Origin: Mesostigma viride | Lineage: Eukaryota; Streptophyta; Mesostigmatophyceae; Mesostigmatales; Mesostigmataceae | NCBI GenBank assembly: GCA_009746045.1 | Contig: RPFO01002024.1 | Span: forward strand, 53,697 to 117,696 | Direction: 5' to 3' | DNA length: 64,000 nt | Part shown: in pieces, positions 29,969-40,148 of the stretch | How the letters are laid out: the number at the start of each line of letters is the position of its first letter | Numbering within the stretch: position 1 is the first letter of the stretch | The notes under the pieces: generated by a model | Seen by the model: only the letters and a program-made list of their open reading frames with translations | What the model was told of the DNA's origin: nothing | The model's database searches: none | Made by a program: the position numbers and the translations under genes

Positions 29969-29989
29969 AATGTGCCCCCCCTTTATCCG

Positions 29990-30109
29990 ATGCCGTTCGT
30001 CCTGCGCTGTTTCCGACCGCGGCGGACCGCGCCGAAAGTCGAGGGGACCGTGGTCGCGGGCGCGCACGTGCCCCACGATTGGCCCGCGACCGAGCGGAAG
30101 AAAAAATAA
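29990..30109 (+). CDS. Small basic viral-type protein
   Basis: 39 codons with CTTTATCCG immediately before the ATG, matching the start-proximal TAT(C/A) pattern of nearby genes. The sequence has an Arg-rich beginning and ends ERKKK. It lies 21 bases downstream of the preceding gene's stop, with AATAAAA in between. Not recognised. Confidence 0.35.
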   Translation: MPFVLRCFRPRRTAPKVEGTVVAGAHVPHDWPATERKKK

Positions 30110-30246
30110 TCGCCCCCGCGCGTATCCATGCCTACTCACACTCGCTTCCATCCGGACACGCTCGCCGCCCACTCGCGGTTCGAGGATCCGTCGCCAGATC
30201 CGGTTCGCACGTGGACGCCTCGCGGACCGTCAGCAGCACCGGCCCC

Positions 30247-30570
30247 ATGTCCGGCGTGCCGTTCACCCGGGCGCGGAACGACGCCTCGACCGCCGCGTCC
30301 AGATCGTTCGGGGTAGACGTGGCGCTCGCGCAACAGCCCATCCTTTACCATACGTCCGCAGAATATCGTCGCCCGTACAGGGAAAGGGAGAGCATGCCGC
30401 TACCGCCGCGGCCCCGAGACAGCCGAGGGCGCTTCGCGAAGAGGTCGGCGCACGTCGCGGCGTCCGCGACCGCGCCCCGTCCGAAAAAGCCCGCGAAGTT
30501 CCCGCCCCCCGAGAAGGGCGTCCGCAAACTGGCGATCGTGACGAGGAACGACGCGTCGTTCGTCGGATGA
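30247..30570 (+). CDS. Basic viral-type protein, N-terminus uncertain
   Basis: 107 codons from the ATG at 30247. Its frame is open upstream to 30079 with only non-ATG starts. A better start context (GCGCGTATCC then ATG at 30128) belongs to another frame that closes at 30316, so a frame break between 30128 and 30247 is possible. The protein is rich in Arg, Ala, Pro and Lys, with RDSRGRFAKRS. The stop at 30570 is 2 bases from the target-site duplication of the LTR retrotransposon, so originally this gene was convergent with the one ending at 38406, a few bases away. Confidence 0.4.
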   Translation: MSGVPFTRARNDASTAASRSFGVDVALAQQPILYHTSAEYRRPYRERESMPLPPRPRDSRGRFAKRSAHVAASATAPRPKKPAKFPPPEKGVRKLAIVTRNDASFVG

Positions 30571-30572
30571 CG

Positions 30573-30577
30573 TCTAC
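30573..30577. repeat. 5-bp target-site duplication TCTAC, left
   Basis: TCTAC directly precedes the left LTR and is repeated at 38405-38409 directly after the right LTR. The right copy includes the stop codon of the viral gene at 38406. Confidence 0.85.
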
Positions 30578-31194
30578 AGTTAACGTAAAGGATTTACGTT
30601 AGATGGATAGAGATTGTTACGCTCTTTCCAACGGCACCTTGAACGCCTCATTTGGTTAAGGAACGTAAAAGTTATGACGTTTCCTAGGCTGTGCCGACAG
30701 TACCCGGCGCGCCACTGTGGGCGCGTACGGACACAGGATGTACAAGTGTCACTTTGATAGTCCGCAGGACGTTGACAGGACTTGTACAGGACTTGATGGT
30801 CAATTGATAGGTAGGCGCACTGTAGCGCGCCAGGACCTATGAGACAATTGATGCTGACTAGTGTACGGATAGGTCCACAGGACTAGCCGTATGGACAATT
30901 GATAGATCTGCGCGCCAAAGGCGTGCCAGAGTCTGTGTAATCAATTGATTGACAGTTCAGCTGTGACAGTGCAGCTGAATACTTGGACGCGTCCCTAGTA
31001 AGCTATATGAGTGACTTGGTCACACCGGGACGCTAGTTCTTGCGTGCACGTTCTCTTGGCACTGCGACCCTGTCGTCTGTGCTGCGTGCAGTCTTGGAAG
31101 TGACGTGACTTACGTCTGTGTTTCCTGATTGTTAATAAAGGCAACTTCCTGCAAGAACCATGGCGGAATTCGTGGCATTCTTACCCTCACAACT
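30578..31194 (+). repeat. 5' LTR (617 bp)
   Basis: It begins AGTTAACGTAAAGGATTTACGTTA, containing a 9-bp inverted repeat, and ends CCTCACAACT. Four CAATTGAT motifs (about 30800, 30844, 30896 and 30940) may be enhancer repeats. AATAAAGG near 31134 is a candidate poly(A) signal. Confidence 0.92.
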
Positions 31195-31218
31195 CGTATT
31201 ACACGCTCTGTCAAAAAG

Positions 31219-31929
31219 ATGCCAAATTCGGAAGAATTTCGGATTCCGGACGATGAGGAAATAGCCGCTCCGCCGGCTGGTTCTTCGTCAAGACCGACGG
31301 TGCCGTCGTGGCAGCAATTGCTCGACGAAGTAACGGTCTCGCTCGACGAGCTTCATCGTCAGCAGCGTGCAGCTCACGCATTGCTCGGGGATAACCCCGA
31401 GGACCCCGATTTGCCAGCACTGGTGCCGGCAATCCGCAACCTGTTGGACCAGATTCGAAACATTTTATCGACATTTACGGTCCAGGTGCGGGGAGGTTTG
31501 CGGTCGGTGACCGAAGTCACGACTGCCATTGAGGAGTTGGACAACGTCCTCTCTTCACTCACCGGTTACCAGAGAAACCTGCAAAACTGGGCATCGCTAC
31601 GCACGGGGGGCGCGCCGGCGGTGTCGACAAATTTGTTTCAGGATCTCGCGCTGTTATCGCTGCTCACTCGCGGCGTACGCAGTCGCGAGCGCCAGGTTTT
31701 AATTAACCTGGTGGCATTTCTCGCCTCTGTGCGAGAGTGGATTCCCGCGGGGTGGGAATTATTGACGATCTTTACACATCCTCTGCGCCTCGTCGCGCGT
31801 CGGCGCGTCGCAACTTACGCGGCGGGGAGCACGCCGGTTTTAATTCATACCGGTGCAGGTCCGGAGCTGGATATGGAGGATCGTGAGTTCGTATACACGT
31901 ACTGCGACTTCAGGGGCCTTGACTACTAG
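31219..31929 (+). CDS. Accessory ORF of the LTR retrotransposon, unknown function
   Basis: A 236-aa protein beginning 25 bases inside the 5' LTR boundary and ending ~170 bases before gag. Predicted largely alpha-helical: residues ~35-140 contain long Leu/Gln/Asp heptad-like stretches suggesting coiled coils, and residues ~165-205 are more hydrophobic (VLINLVAFLASVREWIPAGW). No Gag zinc knuckle, protease or envelope motif is visible. Copia elements normally have no gene before gag, so this is unusual. It could be a capsid-like first part of Gag or an acquired accessory protein. Confidence 0.6.
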   Translation: MPNSEEFRIPDDEEIAAPPAGSSSRPTVPSWQQLLDEVTVSLDELHRQQRAAHALLGDNPEDPDLPALVPAIRNLLDQIRNILSTFTVQVRGGLRSVTEVTTAIEELDNVLSSLTGYQRNLQNWASLRTGGAPAVSTNLFQDLALLSLLTRGVRSRERQVLINLVAFLASVREWIPAGWELLTIFTHPLRLVARRRVATYAAGSTPVLIHTGAGPELDMEDREFVYTYCDFRGLDY

Positions 31930-32097
31930 TCGGCCTAATTTTCTTCTGCAGTACTTGTCGACATTTTTTTGTCGAATTTCGGCGGCAATTCGCGGGGCGG
32001 CAGCGACACCGGCGCAGGCGGCAGAGGCGACACAAAAATTTTGTACATATTTTCTGCTGCTTTGTTAAGGTGTTCTTTGAATAGCTGGTAGTGCAGG

Positions 32098-33213
32098 ATG
32101 GCTGAGGGACGCCGTAGCAAGGGTCCAGCCAGTGGGAATAATAATGGGGGTGCTGGTAGTGGAACCGCTCACGTAGATGACGTGGGGCTTACCGGAGAGA
32201 TTACCAACCTTCCTCACAATAATAATAATGCACAAGCTATTCATGGCTTTGATCTTACCACACAGGGTCTTTTAATTGTCAATCAGTTGCAGCCTGTAAC
32301 CTCAGACTCCAAGCCTAAGCAGGCTGAAGAGTTTGTGGAGGGATTGGAAGGGTTCCCTAGCTTGTACGGTGGTACAAATTACTATCAAATCTGGATAGGC
32401 AGTAGCACTTTTGGCAAGTGTACTGACCAGATTAAGGACCTAACCAGGGAGTGCAAAAAGGCCAATAAGGCCTGGGCACTGTACGTGGCTGAGCTGAAGG
32501 AGCTGCTGGAGGACCAGAGGAAGAAAGTCGGCATCCATTGGCAGGACAAGTACCAAGGGTGGGAGGTCAAGGGGGACCTGATCCAGAACTTTCTCAACTA
32601 TTGTAAGATGGTTGAGGAGGGCAGGGCTCACGGCTTTAATGTCGCTGATAACATAGCCCTAACCAACTGGCTCAAGGTTTCTGGGCTGGATAAGGCGACA
32701 CGTGGCTCCTTAAAAGTCATGTGTGCCCCACACTCTACCCTGAAGGCCTACAAGGTCATCATTAAACAAGCACTCGAGGCAGAGGAGCTGTTTGAGGGTG
32801 GAGTGCCAGCAGTGAAGGCTACCCAGGCAGGCGGGCGTACCCAGGGTGGCTCCAAGACGTCTGAGGCTGACCGAAGCCAAGGAGGGCGTAGGGGCAACCA
32901 TCACAAGCGCAAGGGAGATCATTCACCTGATTCTGACAGGAGGTCACACTCCAAGTCGGTGTTCAGGCGGGTGGGTGGTCAGCCCAAGCAGGGCAACGCG
33001 TCTGACAATGGGGGCAGTGGCCAGGGCAAGTCCAAGATACAATGCTACCTGTGCAAGGGGTGGGGGCACATCAAGAAGGAGTGTCCCAGCTTCAAGAAGT
33101 CCCAGGGCCAGGGCAGCAACAAGAATAACAACAACAACAAGAAGAACAACAACAAGTCCCAGGCAGGCCAGCCTTCAAAGGGCAGTCAGCAAGAAGACAA
33201 CAAGGAGCAGTGA
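32098..33213 (+). CDS. gag: Gag of the LTR retrotransposon
   Basis: A 371-aa protein. The N-terminus is Gly/Asn-rich, the centre (residues ~90-230) helical as in UBN2/Ty1-type Gag, then comes a basic linker. A zinc knuckle CYLCKGWGHIKKEC (C316-x2-C-x4-H-x4-C329) is followed by an Asn/Lys/Gln-rich tail. It would form the particle and bind element RNA. It is separated from pol by 141 bases in the same phase group but with stops between, so Pol is expressed by another route than simple read-through. Confidence 0.85.
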   Translation: MAEGRRSKGPASGNNNGGAGSGTAHVDDVGLTGEITNLPHNNNNAQAIHGFDLTTQGLLIVNQLQPVTSDSKPKQAEEFVEGLEGFPSLYGGTNYYQIWIGSSTFGKCTDQIKDLTRECKKANKAWALYVAELKELLEDQRKKVGIHWQDKYQGWEVKGDLIQNFLNYCKMVEEGRAHGFNVADNIALTNWLKVSGLDKATRGSLKVMCAPHSTLKAYKVIIKQALEAEELFEGGVPAVKATQAGGRTQGGSKTSEADRSQGGRRGNHHKRKGDHSPDSDRRSHSKSVFRRVGGQPKQGNASDNGGSGQGKSKIQCYLCKGWGHIKKECPSFKKSQGQGSNKNNNNNKKNNNKSQAGQPSKGSQQEDNKEQ

Positions 33214-33354
33214 CTGTCTGAGGCAACCCCTACACACCTTAATTCACCCAAGGGGGAGGCCAGGTGCTCCAATGCAGATTTTATATCTGGGCAACAAGAG
33301 GGTGATCTCCAGGTTCAGTGTGGCCCCAGGTCACCTGGAGAGGTACAGGTTCCT

Positions 33355-36300
33355 ATGAAGACGTCCTTGACAGCTGATGCAGCTGTAAGTATGTCTGACC
33401 CTATGCATCCTCGTGCTGGGCACGAGGGTGGACCTCTCATTTTGAGAGAAACCAATGTACAACCACAGAGGGGTGTGAAGGCCTCTGGTGGTATGCATGT
33501 GGTCCCTGCTGGCGGTCCAGGTGTTGGGCATGAGCAGGGTGACTCAGGCTCTGAGTCAGAACAGGATGGAAGTCAGCATGGTGATGCTGGACAACCTGAC
33601 AGCACAGTCCTGACTGTGCCAGGGACTGCTTCCTCTGTGTACCAGGAGTTGGGTGCCCGAATCCACAACATGTTTGGGCATGCCACTTCTCTGTCAAACA
33701 ACTTTGCCTTCCGTATGGGCAGGGCACCCCTTCTTAAGGCGTGTCAGCAAGCTGCCTCACGGTGTAAGTGCCAGTTGTCCTCCAACAAGCCCAGGAAATC
33801 ACATGCCAAAGCTCTACCTCAGAGCATTGGTGATCTGCAGTGTGATATCCAACACATCAGGGGCATGCAACTGTTGGTGTGCGTGGACAGGTACACGAAA
33901 TACAAGGTGCTGGAGCATTTACCTTCTATGAAGAACAGGTACTTGCTGGCTGCCCTGCAGAATGTAAGAGCCAAGTTTCCTACCACAAGGATCCAGGTGG
34001 ACATGCAGTTTCAGCATCTCAAGGGTGATCCTACCCTTCCTGAGTTGCTGGTTACACCTAGGGAGGCTCATGGGCAGCAGGGTGCTATCGAGAGGGCAAT
34101 CCAGGAGGTCAAGAAATTGATCATCTCTGAAGACTGGGTACCCTTGTCTGCACCTGCACTTGTCAGGAGTGCATGGCTGAGGAACGTGGAGCAGCAGCTG
34201 AACAGCAGGGTTAACTTCTACTATGATGGAGTTGCTGTCAGCCCAATGGGTCTATATCATGGCCTGTGCCCACCACATGTGCTGGAGGGCTGGAAACATG
34301 CTGCACATGTCACCTTTGCCAAGCTGAGGGAGAAGGACCGGGGTTGGAAGATGCTGGAGCCACAAGTGGGTCAGAAGGTCCTAGCTTGGAAGGAACCTAG
34401 CCTTTATGGCAAACGTGGTAGCTGGAGTCCTGGGGTGGTTACCCAGGTTGATGAAGCTAGCCACGCATGCTTGGTCAGCATGGAGGACGAACCAAAGCAT
34501 GTACACCGGCTGAGTTGGTCATATGTCAAGCCTAACCTGATGAATGAGGGCAGTCAGGCACAAGGCTCACAGGATCTGCAGGATTTTCAGGTCCCAGGTG
34601 ACATCACTGACGCAACGACCACATCTGTTGCAGGGGAATCTGTCAGCCCTGGCCAGGTTGCAGAGGTACTTGTTGAACAGGCTGCAAGGTCAACAGCTGG
34701 GGAGTCAACTGTCAAGCCCAAGGCACTAACCAAGCCCAGGGGGACAAGTTTGGCTGGATTGATTGGGGCTCTACAAAGGGCCAAGAAGCAGCCCAAGGTA
34801 GCCAAGCTCAGGTGGCATGGCAATCTGGGGCTGGACACTGCCTTAGAGGTAGACACTAATTCTCAGGTCTCCATTATTGGGACCAGGGCTGCAGCAGGGT
34901 ACAGCATGTCTGAACCCAGCTATCAGTTTGTGTCTGACTTCAGTGGCGGGGTACACGTGAAGGTACTGGGTGAGGTATTCATTCCTATCCTTGGACAGGA
35001 CACTGCTTTTTGTGTCTTGGAGGGCTATCAAGGACCTGCTCTTCTGGGGCAGAATTTCCTATGCCAGGATGGGGTAGTGATCACGTCCTCTCTCCTGACT
35101 AAGGAAGGGGCTGGTCAGGTCCCACTGATTAATTTCAGGACCACTCACCTATCACGTGCAGTAACCAGGACGGTTAAGCGTGTGCAAGTGTGCCAGGGGC
35201 AGGAGCCCTTGGTTGATGACCTCATACTGCCAGCTGCTAGTCATCCAAGCAGTTTGGGCATTGGTCCTCACTCACTTGCTGGACACAGCCCTATCAACTA
35301 CCAAGGCCTGGTGAAGCTCATGTCCTCTCCCATTATGTGTCCCCAGGTCACACTGGGTCTGATTAAATCTGGGGAGGACTGGATCTCCAAGAAATGCGTG
35401 GAACCTGTCAATGACCTGCCTCCTGCACGACGTCTACTCAAGCTCAAGTTTGTCATCAAGATGAAGGAGGTGGACGGGGTCAAGGTACCACATGTCAGGC
35501 CAGTGCTGAATGAGTTCAAGGGTACTGGTGAGTGCACTGCTGAGGAGTTGTATACCCCTGGCATGCTGCATGATACTTGGAGGCTGCTGCTGTGTGTCTT
35601 TCTAGGCCTTCTCAACAAGGGCTTGGACTATGGCTCAGTGGTGATAGACTTCAAGAGGGCATTTCTGGAGGGTGATGCAGATGTGGCACAGGAAAAGTGG
35701 GAGGGCAAGACGCCTTTCTATGTTAGGGTGCCTGCTGTATGGAAAAGGGACATCCACACGGAGTTCCTTAAAATCCTCAAGGGCCTGGAGGGCCTGAGGT
35801 CAAGTCCAATAATCTGGAGGGAGACTCTCAACCGTTTCCTGAAGGAGCATTGCAACTTGAAGGTCTCTCCTGTAGACCCCTGTCTGTTTCTGGGGCAATG
35901 GGAAGGCCTGCCAGTGTATGCTTCGCTGCACGGGGATGACCTACATCTGATAGCTCCCACGTCGTGGCTTAAGGAGCTGATCTCCATCATTAAGTCCAAG
36001 TTTCCTCTGGGTAGGGAGCAATGGCAGGTGGAGAATGAGCCTCTGCTGTTTGTGGGCATGGAGGCCACACTGGTGAAGAAGGGGGGGAGTGGCGTATGCT
36101 GCTGGTGGGGGGCAATGACTATCAAGAGACCCTCATTAGCAAGCTTCCTCCAACCATCACACAGGCACTGTGTCCCATGGTGAGGGGCATGGTTGCTTGG
36201 GTGGCAGGCATTTCCAGGCCAGACCTTATGGTCATAGCCAGGTTGCCTGATGACATGCTGGTGGAGCTAGGGTCTGCCAAGGTGGCTGATCAGGTCAGGG

Positions 36301-36839
36301 CTTCATCTGGCATTCTGTTGTCTGCAGTGGATTTATCACAACCCATTTGCATGGAGCTGTATGTGGATAGCTCAATGGACAGCAGGCAGGTCTCCAAGGT
36401 CAGGGGCAGGGCTGCAGGGCTCTTTGTGCTCAGACAGGAAGGCCTGGGGAGTTTGGTGAGCTGGTTTAGTCGCCTGCACAAACGGGTGGCTGTCAGCAGT
36501 GATGTGGCAGAATGCAGGGCTATTTGTGAAGGCATTCACACAAGCCTTTATCTGAAGGAGTTGCTTCATCAGATGACTTCTAACACTCCTTGGCCACTTC
36601 AGGTTACCACTCTTCTAAAAACAGACTCCATGGGGATGGTGCAGTTTGTGCACAGGCAGATGGCCAGAAGTAGGGACTTGGATTATCTCCTTCTTAAGGA
36701 GTTGTCCTCCTTGGCCAATATTGAGCATATCCCTGGGGTTGACAATCCTGCTGATGCTTTGACCAAGCTAGTGCAGAAGGCAGCAGTGCAATACAAGGTT
36801 CTTCAGTCTCTGATGGACCCATCTCAGCAAGCTGTCTAA
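33355..36839 (+). CDS. pol: Pol of the LTR retrotransposon, frame broken at a G7 run
   Basis: Integrase first: an H-x-H...C-x-C zinc region around residues 100-142, then D164, D216 and E246 of the DDE core and an SH3-like basic segment to about residue 395. A retropepsin-like segment follows near residue 500 with D-T-N-S where D-[ST]-G-A is expected. Reverse transcriptase is next, with KRAFLEGD near 765 and H859-G-D-D replacing YVDD, then RNase H. The frame breaks at the G run 36081-36087. The other frame then continues without loss through LYVDSSMDS and DNPADALTKL to 36839, and alignment with the copy at 26288 shows one G is missing. Integrase before the protease-like segment is not the copia order. 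Confidence 0.85.
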
Positions 36840-37787
36840 GCTGGTGCATGGTTATAGGGCATTGGAGAGCAGATTGTGTGGTAGTGTCAGCATTGTGACT
36901 GGCATAATACCTGTATTTTAGTCTGTACTAAGGCTCATGGACCATGGTACACTCACTCTGATTTTAATCAGGATACAGCCAGGTTTTGGCTGGGGTTCAT
37001 GCTGTTGACTACACAAGGTTGACAGGTCCATTACAGACCATGTATTCTATTTTAAAAGAAATGTATATTTGTACATACTCTCACAATGGTCTGGGAACCT
37101 TTATTCTGGGGTTTATAGGGCGGGGTTCGATTCCCTGGTATTATGTTTCTACAAGCTGGCCTGTTCAGGTGTTTGCCTGTTCAGACTTCCCTAGTTCCCC
37201 AGGGCAGGATTTAATTGTTGCCTATGTGTTTCATTTTGTCATTTGTTTGCTGTGGCAGTTTACCATCTGGCAAGTAGACGGGCGCCGTAAGACGGGCGCC
37301 AATAGACCCCTGTTGAGAGAATGACAGGCAAACTATTGTAATACGCCTTACTTTGTCAAGTGGTATTTTAATTGTCATGGATTTATTGTACTTATATTGA
37401 ATATGTACTGGGTTTTATGGGATTAGTATCTGGGATTAATGTAACTCACCGCCAGAAGGTCATTGTACTGGAGGCTCTACCGAGGTGATGGGATTAATTC
37501 CTGGAGAAGACCTCATAGAATTAACCTGTATGTATTTAATTTTGTGTGCTTCTAATATCTGGTGGTACTCTGTAATGCCACTTCCATAGGTTTTCTCCAT
37601 TTCTCATGAAATGGTTTTCCCTGTGGCAGATCTGTTTCTTTTCCAGTTCCTTAAAAGAAAGGGCTGGGGGAATGGCAATGGCCATTAAAGACATCTGTTC
37701 AAGCTTCAAGCTGGAGTGAAGGACATTTCAAGCTACTTCAAGGGTCCCTGGCAGGGGATGTGATCCCTAAAGAAAAGAAGGGATTGG
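36840..37787. other. 3' untranslated part of the LTR retrotransposon with polypurine tract
   Basis: No gene. It contains GGGGTTCGATTCCCTGG near 37127 (B-box-like), two ACGGGCGCC motifs near 37277 and 37292, and the polypurine tract AAAGAAAAGAAGGG at about 37769-37782 that would prime plus-strand synthesis next to the LTR. Confidence 0.6.
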
Positions 37788-38404
37788 AGTTAACGTAAAG
37801 GATTTACGTTAGATGGATAGAGATTGTTACGCTCTTTCCAACGGCACCTTGAACGCCTCATTTGGTTAAGGAACGTAAAAGTTATGACGTTTCCTAGGCT
37901 GTGCCGACAGTACCCGGCGCGCCACTGTGGGCGCGTACGGACACAGGATGTACAAGTGTCACTTTGATAGTCCGCAGGACGTTGACAGGACTTGTACAGG
38001 ACTTGATGGTCAATTGATAGGTAGGCGCACTGTAGCGCGCCAGGACCTATGAGACAATTGATGCTGAGCAGTGTACGGATAGGTCCACAGGACTAGCCGT
38101 ATGGACAATTGATAGATCTGCGCGCCAAAGGCGTGCCAGAGTCTGTGTAATCAATTGATTGACAGTTCAGCTGTGACAGTGCAGCTGAATACTTGGACGC
38201 GTCCCTAGTAAGCTATATGAGTGACTTGGTCACACCGGGACGCTAGTTCTTGCGTGCACGTTCTCTTGGCACTGCGACCCTGTCGTCTGTGCTGCGTGCA
38301 GTCTTGGAAGTGACGTGACTTACGTCTGTGTTTCCTGATTGTTAATAAAGGCAACTTCCTGCAAGAACCATGGCGGAATTCGTGGCATTCTTACCCTCAC
38401 AACT
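37788..38404 (+). repeat. 3' LTR (617 bp)
   Basis: Same as the 5' LTR except for GAGCAG against GACTAG near 38072. It ends AACT at 38404, followed by the right TCTAC duplication. Confidence 0.92.
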
Positions 38405-38405
38405 T

Positions 38406-39545
38406 CTACCGCGGACGCACCGCCCCGTGCCAGCGCGGTCGCTTTCTCGCGGTCGGCGGGACGATCCAGTTCCCGGCCTCGTCGTACCGTTTGGCTCGCA
38501 CGCGGTCGCGAGACGCGTCCCGTCGTTCCTCGGTGTCCTTGGCGACATCCGACGTCCTGTAATATTCCGCCTGCTGGTCCCTCAGGAGGGCTCGGAGACG
38601 ATCGACCTCCTTTTGGGCCAACTGCCACCCGTCCCATAGTTGGTCGCTTTCCTCCTTCCCCACGCGGCTGCTGGACAATCGGGAGAGCAGGCCCTCCTTG
38701 TACTCGTTGACCCGCGCGATTTCCTTCCGCGTGTCGTCGAGCGTGTCCCACGCGGCTTTGGTCTTCTCCCCGATTTGATCGACCAGGACGTCGTGGACGG
38801 CCAGGTTATTCCGCGCGTTCGTGCGCGCGAAGACCTTCTTGTCTCGCGGCCCCAGCAGCGAGAGGACGTTTTTGAACGCCGGCATGCCCACGATGTCGTC
38901 CAAGGTGGTGGTCCCGCGCTCCGACTTCCGCACGCGCCGGCGAGCCCCGGTGAGCGCCACGTGAGCGTCGTCGGCGCGCCTCTTCGCTTCGTGCACCTTG
39001 TCGTCGATCTCGAGTTTTTGGCCGACCACGGCGTCCTTCGCCTCCTCGTACTGTTGCAGCAGTCTCGCGCGATCGTCTTCCGGCGCGGCATCCAGCTCGC
39101 CCTTCCTCTTCTTGCGGTCCGCCTTGAGGCGCCCCAACTCGCGATAATCCGCGGAAAGGTCGAGGGACAGGTTTTTGTCGACCGCGTCCTTCTCGTGCGC
39201 GGTCTTCACGAGCACGTCGTTCGCCTTGCTGGTCGAGGCGAGGCGAGCCTTCCCGGCGTCGTCGACGTTCGAGAGAACGGCGTCGTCCAGACCGTACCTC
39301 TCCAGAACGCCCACCAGCCCCTGTTTCTGGTCCCCGCCTTCCCGCTCGACGACCCCCCCGAACGTGTCGTCGTCCGTGCTCGCGTCCGCGTCGTCCTCCC
39401 TCGCCCTCTTCACGCCGCCGGCCCGCGCTCGGTGCGACTTCCGACCGCCGCGCGCGTGCTGGGCGCACGTGCGGGCGCGCCCGACGCGGCAGTCGCGCGT
39501 GCACCGCGCCCCCTTCGCCGTGATCGCCCGGCACCGCCCCACCAT
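38406..39545 (-). CDS. Viral coiled-coil protein with N-terminal Cys/His zinc-binding motif
   Basis: A 379-aa protein; the ATG at 39545 has GTATACGCGCG just upstream. Residues 5-30 (CRAITAKGARCTRDCRVGRARTCAQH) form a C-x8-C-x3-C...C-x2-H cluster, a short zinc motif seen in many giant-virus proteins that start RC-x-A-x-T-x-x-G-x-x-C. The rest is very charged and helical (residues 110-340 Asp/Glu/Lys/Arg-rich, likely coiled coil), with an FKNVLSLLGPRDKKVFARTNA segment near 225-245 that loosely recalls an F-box. Its TAG stop lies inside the retrotransposon's target duplication, so the protein is intact. Confidence 0.6.
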   Translation of the reverse strand: MVGRCRAITAKGARCTRDCRVGRARTCAQHARGGRKSHRARAGGVKRAREDDADASTDDDTFGGVVEREGGDQKQGLVGVLERYGLDDAVLSNVDDAGKARLASTSKANDVLVKTAHEKDAVDKNLSLDLSADYRELGRLKADRKKRKGELDAAPEDDRARLLQQYEEAKDAVVGQKLEIDDKVHEAKRRADDAHVALTGARRRVRKSERGTTTLDDIVGMPAFKNVLSLLGPRDKKVFARTNARNNLAVHDVLVDQIGEKTKAAWDTLDDTRKEIARVNEYKEGLLSRLSSSRVGKEESDQLWDGWQLAQKEVDRLRALLRDQQAEYYRTSDVAKDTEERRDASRDRVRAKRYDEAGNWIVPPTARKRPRWHGAVRPR

Positions 39546-39576
39546 CGCGCGTATACGAACTGCGGAGAAAATTAAG

Positions 39577-40098
39577 TCACCGGCGCGCGCCGATCGCGAG
39601 CGCCTGGCCGTCTCGGTAAACGTGGCTCTCCGTCCGCACCTCCTCCGCCGACCGGACGAGATCGAGATTGGCCTCGCTCAGCACGTAGCATCGATAGCGG
39701 ACGCGGAACGTTCTCGGCGGGTTCCGCGGATCCAGGTAGAAACGTACGTTCTTGTACGTGTAGGTACTCGCGCACGTCACCACCGTCACGTCGTTCGGGC
39801 CCCACTCCCGGTCCCCGATCACGACGCGCGCCTTCACGTCGCTGTCGACCCCTCGCAGAACGTCGCACGTCGGCAGACGCGTCGGGGAGAACACGTGCTC
39901 GCCCGTCTCCGGATCGACCTCGAACGCGGAGAGGTTGTTGACGACGTACTCGTGCTCGGGCTCGTACGCGACGCACTGGGTCCACCCCTCGCCCGCCTCC
40001 TCGCGCGGCGGGGTCGTCAGGACGCGCAACGCGTCGACGAAGGTGCCCGGGCCGAGCTCGTACACGGGCAAGCCGTCCAAGAACTCGTCGATGTCCAT
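39577..40098 (-). CDS. Viral protein of unknown function
   Basis: A 173-aa protein from the ATG at 40098; the frame is open upstream to a TTG, and GTATCACC lies 15-20 bases before the ATG. It has a beta-rich composition with many Val, Thr, Tyr and Asp residues and three cysteines. No motif is recognised. It ends 31 bases before the start of the convergent-side neighbour at 39545, in the same orientation. Confidence 0.5.
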   Translation of the reverse strand: MDIDEFLDGLPVYELGPGTFVDALRVLTTPPREEAGEGWTQCVAYEPEHEYVVNNLSAFEVDPETGEHVFSPTRLPTCDVLRGVDSDVKARVVIGDREWGPNDVTVVTCASTYTYKNVRFYLDPRNPPRTFRVRYRCYVLSEANLDLVRSAEEVRTESHVYRDGQALAIGARR

Positions 40099-40148
40099 GC
40101 GCGGCGGGTGATACAAGGCGCGGTATTTATCGGTCGCGGACGAACGCG

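Larger units (their letters stand above)
30578..38404 (+). mobile_element. Complete copia-type LTR retrotransposon, 7.83 kb
   Basis: Two 617-bp LTRs bound an internal region with an accessory ORF, a zinc-knuckle Gag and a long Pol. The LTR ends are AGTT...AACT rather than TG...CA. The 5-bp flanks TCTAC are identical. LTRs differ by only two adjacent-codon substitutions (near 30862 and 38072), so the insertion is recent. It landed between two convergent viral genes within a 5-bp window and broke neither. A single-base deficit in a G run interrupts Pol. Confidence 0.92.

Noticed and set aside
38339-38710. Plus-strand frame crossing from the 3' LTR into viral sequence
   Set aside because: Starts in the LTR and is antisense to the viral gene at 38406-39545; no sign of a fusion product.
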